From the NCBI GenBank assembly GCA_028829895.1, contig CM054182.1, forward strand, positions 15,245,001 to 15,309,000: 64,000 nucleotides of DNA, in the 5' to 3' direction. The notes below the pieces were generated by a model that did not search any database, was not told where the DNA came from, and worked only from the letters and a program-made list of their open reading frames with translations. Shown here piece by piece: positions 56,220 through 64,000 of this stretch. The stretch comes from Sinotaia quadrata. Lineage: Eukaryota > Mollusca > Gastropoda > Architaenioglossa > Viviparidae. The first letter of the stretch is position 1. Every line of letters begins with the position of its first letter. A program made the position numbers and the translations under genes.

Positions 56220-56640
56220 TGATAGCAGTAAATATTCTACTAATGAATGGTAGAACTGAAACCTTCAACCGACAATGACAAACGGTAAATATCCTACTAA
56301 TGAATGGTAGAACTGAAACCTTCAACCGACAATGACAAACGGTAAATATCCTACTAATGAATGGAAGAATTGAAACCTTGAATCGACAGTGGCAAGCGGT
56401 AAATATTCTACAAATGAATGGAAAAACTGAAACCTTAAACCGACAGCGACATGCGGTAAATATTTTACTAACGAATGGTAGAACTGAAATCTTAAAACCG
56501 ACAGCGACATGCGGTAAATATTTTACTAACGAATGGTAGAACTGAAACCTTAAACCGAAAATGACGTGCGGTAAATATTCTACTAATGAATGGAAGAACT
56601 GAAACCTTAAACCGACAATGACCTGCGGTAGTTTGTAAAT
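56220..56640. repeat. Minisatellite, about 58-bp unit, 7 copies
   Basis: GGTAAATATTCTACTAATGA-ATGGTAGAACTGAAACCTTC-AACCGACAATGACAAAC units. Opens chance frames on both strands. Confidence 0.95.
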
Positions 56641-57287
56641 ATTCTGATAATGCATGATGTTGCATGAAGATGTTTAACTTTAAAAGTTATATGACTTGGG
56701 AACATTTTGAAAATATCATGGTAATATGTGACATGTTTACAAATTTCCACTGATAGTGACATGCGGTAATGTAAATATTCTGACAATGCATGAATTCTTT
56801 TAACTTTACGATTACATGATGCGGGGACGTGTGAAAGAAGTAAATGTCTTGATAACGCATGGTGGTGTTAAACTTTTCAATATCATGGCTTCGGAATATA
56901 GGAGATGCAAATATTCTGACAATAAAGAGTGGTGTCTAAACTTTACAATGACACTGACTTGGGCTGATGTAAGTATCCTGATTATGCATGGTGATGTTAG
57001 TCCTCATAATGACGACCTGATATAAAAAGTCCAGATTATTGCATGATGTTGCTTGTAAAATTGGTTCCTTACTTTACATTTATGTTTCGTTTTAACTGTG
57101 ACAGAATTTCTTTAAGCAACTAATAATGTCACTATGACTGTCCTTGAATCCTAGAGAAATAAAATGTTTTAGCTTTTCACGCATGAGTGGACTATTCTTT
57201 CAATCAATAAAATTCATCCTGACTTGGATAATTTGTCTATTTATAATTTGAATATCTGCATTTTTATCTGAAACAGTCAGTGACTTT

Positions 57288-57355
<68 letters not shown>

Positions 57356-57942
57356 AATCTTTATAATCAGTTATAATCAGTCGCTTTAATGCATATTTCG
57401 ATGTCTGTCTTATAGAGATATATTTTATTTTTAACCCCATTCATAATGTGTAAGAATATTATTGTCAGAATATTGTCTAGTTTGGGGTAAGCTTTTTCCG
57501 GACTTGTAAAAAGCGTTTGTCGCATTTTCAAGATGTTTGTTTATTTATTTTAATTGTATTCATTAATGCTGGAGAAAATTGGGGCCATTTTAATAATTAC
57601 TTCTGTTTGAGAAGTTACTCTCTGATGTTTACTATACAGTAGATACAGGAATTTGATTTCATGGACGAATATTTCCTTATATGTTTTTTTTTAAATAGTT
57701 CATCGGCTTATTCTCGTATGTAATTAGTCATGCCTGTGGATTTACTCAATAATGTCATGTTCTCAGCATAATTAATCATGTTCGCGGATTAACCTATTGA
57801 TGTTACGTCGTGAACTTAAAAGATGGTGTTCTGGTCTTACTAATGGTGTTTTTAAGCTAGTTTATGTTGTGAACATAAAACCTGATCTTCTGGTCTGACT
57901 AATGCTGTGTTGGCTATGACTGTTCATGTACTGTTTCCTCAG
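56641..57942. other. Intron with (CT)n microsatellite
   Basis: (CT)n with one TTT interruption at about 57288-57352; otherwise AT-rich. The e26 acceptor is CATGTACTGTTTCCTCAG. Confidence 0.6.
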
Positions 57943-57987
57943 GGCGACAAAGGTGACAAAGGATCTCCGGGCTCCATTGGTTTACCA
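57943..57987 (+). CDS. Collagen exon e26 (45 bp)
   Basis: Fifteen codons, GDKGDKGSPGSIGLP. Acceptor CTGTTTCCTCAG, donor GTAAGT, phase 0 at both ends. It ends GSIGLP, and e27 begins GSIGLP, giving a tandem hexapeptide across the junction. Confidence 0.94.
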
Positions 57988-59250
57988 GTAAGTGTCTTTT
58001 CATATCTTGCATGTGTCTCTAGGTTTCATACATGCCAGGTTATTGGTTTAAAATTATCACGTGATTTTAAGCGCCTTTCACAATCGGAGAATTACTACTC
58101 AGTGGTAGGTGAGTGCGTAATCTATGAATATGTAGTACGTGTGTGTTTATGAGATATATTTTTTACAAATTTACCTGTAAAACCTATACTTGTCTTTCAG
58201 CGTCTTTCAACATATGAAAATTGCCGATATACGTAAAGTTCTCGTGTGTTATGTTACTTATGTATTTTACAAGTTTATATTTGAACAGTTGCATAAATAT
58301 TCTGGATATGTTATTTCATTTCTTTTGATGGTATTGTGACAGAATTCAAACGAAACGTGTAATATGCTCATTTAACATCTGTTTAATCCGTTTTTCTGAA
58401 CATTGCTGAAGGAAATTTAATATCGACATTTGTATAAGTCAAAAATGTCAAATTGTGTATTACACATGTGTCAAACGTAATAAAAGAAGGATATACCACA
58501 ATCAATTGTAATCAGAGTTGTAATAAACATATCAATTAATTATTGTAGCAGAAACTATTATTATATGACTAGATTTAAATTGTTTTGAATCATTTCTAGT
58601 GATCAAATTAATTAATTATTTGGGTTTCATATTGGTACAATGGTGTGAAAAATAAATTTAATTAATTGACCAAGTTCATTACTCAAATTAATAATTAATC
58701 ACTTAACTATTTAAGCTAATGAATATTATTTATAAACTGATAACTGCTCATTTTATTATGTAAACAATTTCATATAAATTATTACTCTTGATTAGTTCAT
58801 GAACAGTGTGCACTATTTCATTATTTTGACATGAGAAATTTGCATATAAGTCAAGTGATGTGAGGCTTCTTTGATATACGATATTTTGTGTCTAGTTCCT
58901 CTTCGTCTATATCATCACATCAGATTTTACACATACACCAACACGGGCAAAGGTATTAAACACTGCCACTGATGTCAATAGCTGTGGTCCAGTAACACTT
59001 GTAGCAGATACCTCATGTAACCATTAAAGTATTATATTAGACACAGACAGCAGTGACTTGAACATTATGAAGACAAATAACTAGGCCTCGTACCACTAGT
59101 ACCACACACCTTAGTAAATGCGTAAGACAACTACACACCACAGACAAATTAAAAAAATAAACAAATAAGGCATAGACAAAAAATAAAGATGTATATAAAT
59201 TACTTTATAATCGAAAGTTTAAACAACCAAGGACACTGTATTAACTTGTA
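57988..59250. other. Intron, no recognisable feature
   Basis: AT-rich, the e26 frame runs on by chance for 55 codons. No repeat array. Confidence 0.5.
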
Positions 59251-59264
59251 CATTATTAAGACAA

Positions 59265-59610
59265 ACAGCTATATTCAGTGTCATATACTCCAGACATAAT
59301 ATATTATATATTATAAAAACAAACAGCTATATTCAGCGTCATGTACTCCAGACATAATATATTATATATTATAAAACAAACAGCTCTATTCAGTGTCATG
59401 TATACCAGACAATATATTATTTTTTTTAAAACGAACAGCTATATTCAGTTTAGAAAAGGGCCGGAAAGTTGACTTGTACATTATAAGGCAATCGGTTATG
59501 TTCAGTGAAACTGGCACCAGAAAAGGGCAGGAATGTTGACTTGTACATTATAAAGACAGTTATGTTCAGTGAAACTGGTACCAGAAAAGTACAGAAAAGT
59601 TTTCTTACAA
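59265..59610. repeat. Minisatellites, about 68 and 75 bp units
   Basis: Three copies of AACAGCTATATTCAGTGTCA-TGTACTCCAGACATAATATA (59268-59440), then two of GTTATGTTCAGTGAAACTGG-CACCAGAAAAGGGCAGGAAT (59450-59600). Confidence 0.88.
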
Positions 59611-59956
59611 CTGAAAGACACACAACCATATTCCTTGCAACTGGTACCTGACAAGGACAGCACTGACTTGTACATTTTAAAGACAAATCACTTTGGAGTC
59701 AGTACAGACTTGTTCATTGCAAAGACAAATCATCCATGTTCACTGTTACTTAACCTGTTCCATTTGTTCATGTAACTTAAATGAACAGACACATATCTTG
59801 AGATTATAAGTAAATGTAAGCTCTGCCACTGATACTGCACTAAATGTACACTTATGCATACCTTGACATTGTAATTAATTTCAGACCTATTAATATATGT
59901 TAACAATGAAAGTGTGTGCTCATACATAATCAAATACATTAGCATTGCACTTATTT

Positions 59957-60200
<244 letters not shown>

Positions 60201-60806
60201 TATAAGTAAAAAGTCAGTACTTAAAGATACAGGTACATGTAGACATTGAACTATTTACAATAAATGCCCATATAATGAAAAGAAATTAGTGTTTTTACAA
60301 TGATGTTAGACTATAATTTACAAGGTGTACGCCCTCACTTTTACATCTTTACATATACATTATAAACATATCCTACCATGATAATTTATTAATGTAGATA
60401 CGTTGCATATATTAAGTATAGGTGTATTAAGCTGTTTAAATGTGCCATCTTTTTGATTACTATATGACTTGACATATTACCTTAATACTCTTGGAATTTG
60501 ATTTAAATTAATAGCTAGTAATGTTAATTTCTAATTAAATAATTTCAGGTTTAGATAATTGTTTTGCTTGGTGATACTTATATTTCTTAGTTTAATTTAA
60601 GTATTTAGAAGTTCTCTTAGAAGTACAAAAATATAATAGAAACATGAATACACTTTATACACTTGATTTACCAGTTCCGGGTCTACCCCCACCATTTAAA
60701 ATCTTAGTTAAAACTTGTGGAGCAAATATACATTAATCTGTCACAATATCCTGATTTGTACTCTTGCCTACCCTGATAATGTACACTTGCCTACCCTGGC
60801 GAACAG
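60201..60806. other. Intron, no recognisable feature
   Basis: AT-rich. A duplicated TTGCCTACCCTG-GAA segment lies immediately before the e27 acceptor (60760-60800), another small repeat touching an exon edge. Confidence 0.55.
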
Positions 60807-60869
60807 GGCTCAATTGGGCTGCCAGGTAGCAAGGGAGCCAAAGGCGAGGAGGGCACTTCTGGCCCTCTG
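60807..60869 (+). CDS. Collagen exon e27 (63 bp), last exon seen
   Basis: Twenty-one codons of strict Gly-X-Y, from GSIGLPGSKGAK to GEEGTSGPL. Acceptor ACCCTGGCGAACAG with a poor pyrimidine tract, donor GTAAGT, phase 0 at both ends. The gene must continue beyond the window, as no stop or C-terminal domain follows. Confidence 0.92.
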
Positions 60870-61780
60870 GTAAGTTTTCTCCCTTATCATTTCCAGCAGT
60901 GCATGACAGGATAGTTTTCTCCTGGGATACTCTTTCTAGCATACATATATTTAGGAAACAGATCAGAAACTATGCATGAACCTCTTTATCTAAATCTATC
61001 TGCTTGGATATCTTATTTTTAATTATTTTTCTTTTATCTAGCATTTATGCTTTTATCCCCCAAATCCTTCAGCATGATTTGCTTGTACTGAAATAATTAC
61101 AAAAATTCAATACTATATAACATTCAGCATAATAAACTGCAATTAATATATTGATCCGCTTACACAATTTTTTTCACTTCTACTCATTGGAAATTATTTA
61201 CTTTGCTCTTAAAGTGACATGTATATGCATAATAATTAACGTGCAATATGACAACAGGAATTAGAATAAACTGCAGTACTGATCCTTAGCTGAATCTAAC
61301 GCAATGCCAAGTATATAACCACTCTTAGCTTGCACATATATGTGACCACACAGTCCTAACGTGAAATTTACACTGCATATATAGATATATATAGGTATAT
61401 ATTTATGGTCATTCGGTCATGGCTTGGTATTTCTCTGCATATATAGTCATAACCTGGTATTTATATTGTACAGATATACGGCATGGTATTTACAATATGC
61501 AGACCTGTGGCAACTCAGTCTTGGCATGGTATTTACATTCACAGATATGTAATTAATCAGCTATAGCCTGGTATTCATATTGCACAAACATATAACCAAT
61601 CATGGTGTTTACACTGCACACATAACTAGTCACTTAGTTCAATATTTACAATGCAGAAATAAGAGGCAGCATAGTTATAACTTGGTGTTCATATTGCCCA
61701 AATGTGTGATAACATTGTCATACTTTGGATTTACATTGCATAAATAAGTGACCACAATCCAAGTTTGATGTTTACACTGC
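60870..61780. other. Intron, diffuse repeats
   Basis: From about 61390 there are diverged CATGGTATTTACATTGCACA-ATATGTGACCA units that merge into the clearer array at 61780. No coding sequence. Confidence 0.6.
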
Positions 61781-62240
61781 ACAAATAAGTGGTCACCGTT
61801 CAAGTCTGATATTTACATTGCAGAAATAAGTGACCACAGTTCAAGTCTGATATTTACATTGCAGAAATAAGTTACCACAGTTCAAGTCTGATATTTACAT
61901 TGCAGAAATAAGTGACCACAGTTCAAGTCTGATATTTACATTGCAGAAATAAGTTACCACAATCCAAGTTTGATGCTTACATTGCACAAATAAGTGGTCA
62001 CAGTTCAAGTCTGATATTTACATTGCAGAAATAAGTGTCAACTGCTAAAGTAATATATACTTTGCAAACATTAGTCTGTACAGTTCAAGTCTGATATATA
62101 CATTGCAGAAATAATTGGCCATAGTTCAAGTCTGATATTTACATTGCAGAAATAATTGGCCATAGTTCAAGTCTGATATTTACATTGCAGGAATAAGTGG
62201 CCACAATCCAAGTTTGATATTTACATTGTAGAAATTAGTG
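61780..62240. repeat. Minisatellite, about 42-bp unit, about 10 copies, acceptor-like
   Basis: GTTCAAGTCTGATATTTACA-TTGCAGAAATAAGTGACCACA units. Each carries ATTTACATTGCAG, an acceptor lookalike. Confidence 0.94.
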
Positions 62241-63105
62241 ATCACTCAAACATTTGATATATATTTGTTATAGATATGTGGGCAATAATCATGATAGTCA
62301 TGATATTAACATTGCACATATTAGGGGACACTCAACCATAGCTTAGTATAACATTTCACAGATAAGTGGTACACTGTCATAAGCTGATATTTACAGTACA
62401 CAAAATTTTAATGAGTGATCACAAATCATCGTACTTGGAATTTACATTGCACTAATAAGTGATCACAAAATAACAGCTTGGAATTTAAAATGCACGGATG
62501 AGTGATCATAAGTAATAGCTTGAAATATACTTTACACAGATGAGTGATCACAAATCATAGGTTGGAACAGACATTACGCAGTAAGTAACGCCTCAGTCAA
62601 AACTTTGAATTAAAACTCTAGTGGTCGTAAAGTGTCATAAACTAGTTTAAACACTCCACATCTTTAATTTCAGTTTCCTTTTCACAATTCATTCTTTAAC
62701 ATGATACTGAAAGAAAACATATTTCTTAAAATCAGTTAAAGGTTCGTCACACTGTCTTGTTTTTGCATTTTTATTCTTTCTTTTTTCTTTTTTCTTTTTT
62801 TTTTGGGAGGTGAGTGGGGGGGGGGGGATGGTTTTAGTTCATGGTATCCAGAGGTTTTATGTGCTGATGTTTTGTTGAAATTTTGTATTGTAAAAGAATT
62901 ATAATAAATATAAGTTATGTCTACAGCACCAGCTGTACTTTCAGAATCAAACTGGTAGTGCAGTTTTCGTTTGTAGTGGTTATTCAACTGTAGTGCATAT
63001 TTCATTTGACCGACATTGTAATAGTGTAGCATCTTAGTTTTACATTCAACGAACCGAATTGTAATGCGACATTTTAGTAATTGTATTACGTTCATCAGAC
63101 CGATG
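62241..63105. other. Intron, no clear feature
   Basis: Very diverged continuation of the preceding repeats to about 62570, then unique AT-rich sequence. T-run and G-run at about 62785-62829. Confidence 0.5.
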
Positions 63106-63375
63106 ATGATGACTGGACTGTAATGCGGTGTTTTGTATTACATTCACCAGAGTGAACTGTAATGCGGTGTTTTGTATTACATTCACCAGAGTGAACTGTA
63201 ATGCGGTGTTTTGTATTGCATTCACCAGAGTGAACTGTAATGCGGTGTTTTGTATTACATTCACCAGAGTGAACTGTAATGCGGTGTTTTGTATTGCATT
63301 CACCAGAGTGAACTGTAATGCGGTGTTTTGTATTGCATTCACCAGAGTGAACTGTAATGCAATGTTTTAAATTAT
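63105..63375. repeat. Minisatellite, 39-bp unit, about 6-7 copies
   Basis: GTATTACATTCACCAGAGTG-AACTGTAATGCGGTGTTTT units, nearly identical, alternating ATTACATT and ATTGCATT. The 13-codon period leaves both strands open over the array, so overlapping opposite frames appear; neither is a gene. Confidence 0.96.
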
Positions 63376-64000
63376 ATTCATCAGCAGACTAAGATACTTT
63401 TGTTAATCTCTTTAGCAAATCTCTATCTACCTATCTATTAATCTATCGATCGATCGATCTATCTATCTACCAATCTTTACTAATTATCACCTGTAACTTA
63501 TACCATTAATATTGCCACTATTCTTATTACTTTATTTAATTTTTATTATCTTTGTTTATAACCGTCTCCTCTCATTGATATGCGTATCTATCACTTCTAG
63601 TTACGATTCGCATTACTATTATTTTTACTTTTACTTCCTTTCCCCTTAACTTCTTCAGTTTTAATTTTCTTCTTACTGTTTGTTTGTACTAGTATCGTAT
63701 GTAATTCTTTCAACACATTTGTCTATAAATTATTGAACTGTTATTATATTTTTCTGTAAAGTAATGCTGCCTGTGAGAAAAGGGTACGGTAATAGTCCGT
63801 TTGGAAATCTTTTTCTTGTTGGCGACTCGAACAAAATGTCGGATTTCTCACGATATATTTATCGACCGTTACAACAACAATTTGCACAGATCCACCTTAC
63901 CGCATGCAACGGGTCTAGTAGTGTATTTTACAGACCATGTTCACTTCGAAACTCTTTAAATCAAGGCGATGATGAATCAGTGTGGTGTGAAAGTAAATTT
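63376..64000. other. Intron to window end
   Basis: Interrupted ATCT/ATCG tetranucleotide repeat at about 63425-63473, then AT-rich sequence with no coding or repeat signal. Confidence 0.55.

Noticed and set aside
63046..63370. Opposite-strand open frames over the same segment
   Set aside because: 39-bp repeat open on both strands; no coding evidence.

Overview
This is a eukaryotic genomic window from inside one very large, intron-rich collagen gene on the + strand. I recognise 24 well-supported exons (1339 to 60869). Each is bounded by a pyrimidine-rich AG acceptor and a GT donor, and each encodes Gly-X-Y triplets or a short interruption of them. They total about 1.47 kb of coding sequence in 64 kb. 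Three more exons (32149-32364, 36420-36441, 36556-36620) are tentative. Neither end of the gene is present: there is no signal peptide or start exon, and no C-terminal globular domain or stop. I found no bacterial or viral genes, tRNA, rRNA or CRISPR. The intron/exon style, AT-rich introns and invertebrate-like collagen suggest an invertebrate animal, perhaps a mollusc or another lophotrochozoan. The species guess is inference only.

Layout. 1339-15678: short helix exons (27-81 bp) in kilobase introns. 17327-19954: three consecutive exons carrying non-collagenous interruptions that end in a shared (V/I)-I-x-(L/I)-K motif. 23444-31418: helix exons, two of them with long interruptions, one holding an N-glycosylation sequon. 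32149-36620: a tentative non-collagenous cassette, acidic with a furin-like site. 42459-60869: nine further helix exons, with a Gly-rich flexible break at 49659-50749. All firm introns after the first exon are phase 0, so exons can be skipped without breaking frame. Frequent interruptions preceded by GEPG and followed by GPPGPP resemble the multiplexin group (collagen XV/XVIII). That is my best family guess, but the diagnostic endostatin domain would lie outside the window.

Most of the rest is tandem repeat. More than 40 minisatellite arrays (units about 20-90 bp) and at least ten microsatellites fill the introns. The most striking structure is that several arrays begin or end exactly on exon boundaries and copy the splice site itself. 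The acceptors of the exons at 1989, 4682 and 8428 and the donors of the exons at 15598, 32149 and 46157 all lie inside tandem repeats. These introns therefore carry rows of decoy splice sites, most leading to in-frame stops. Long open frames elsewhere in the window are by-products of repeats whose unit length is a multiple of three.
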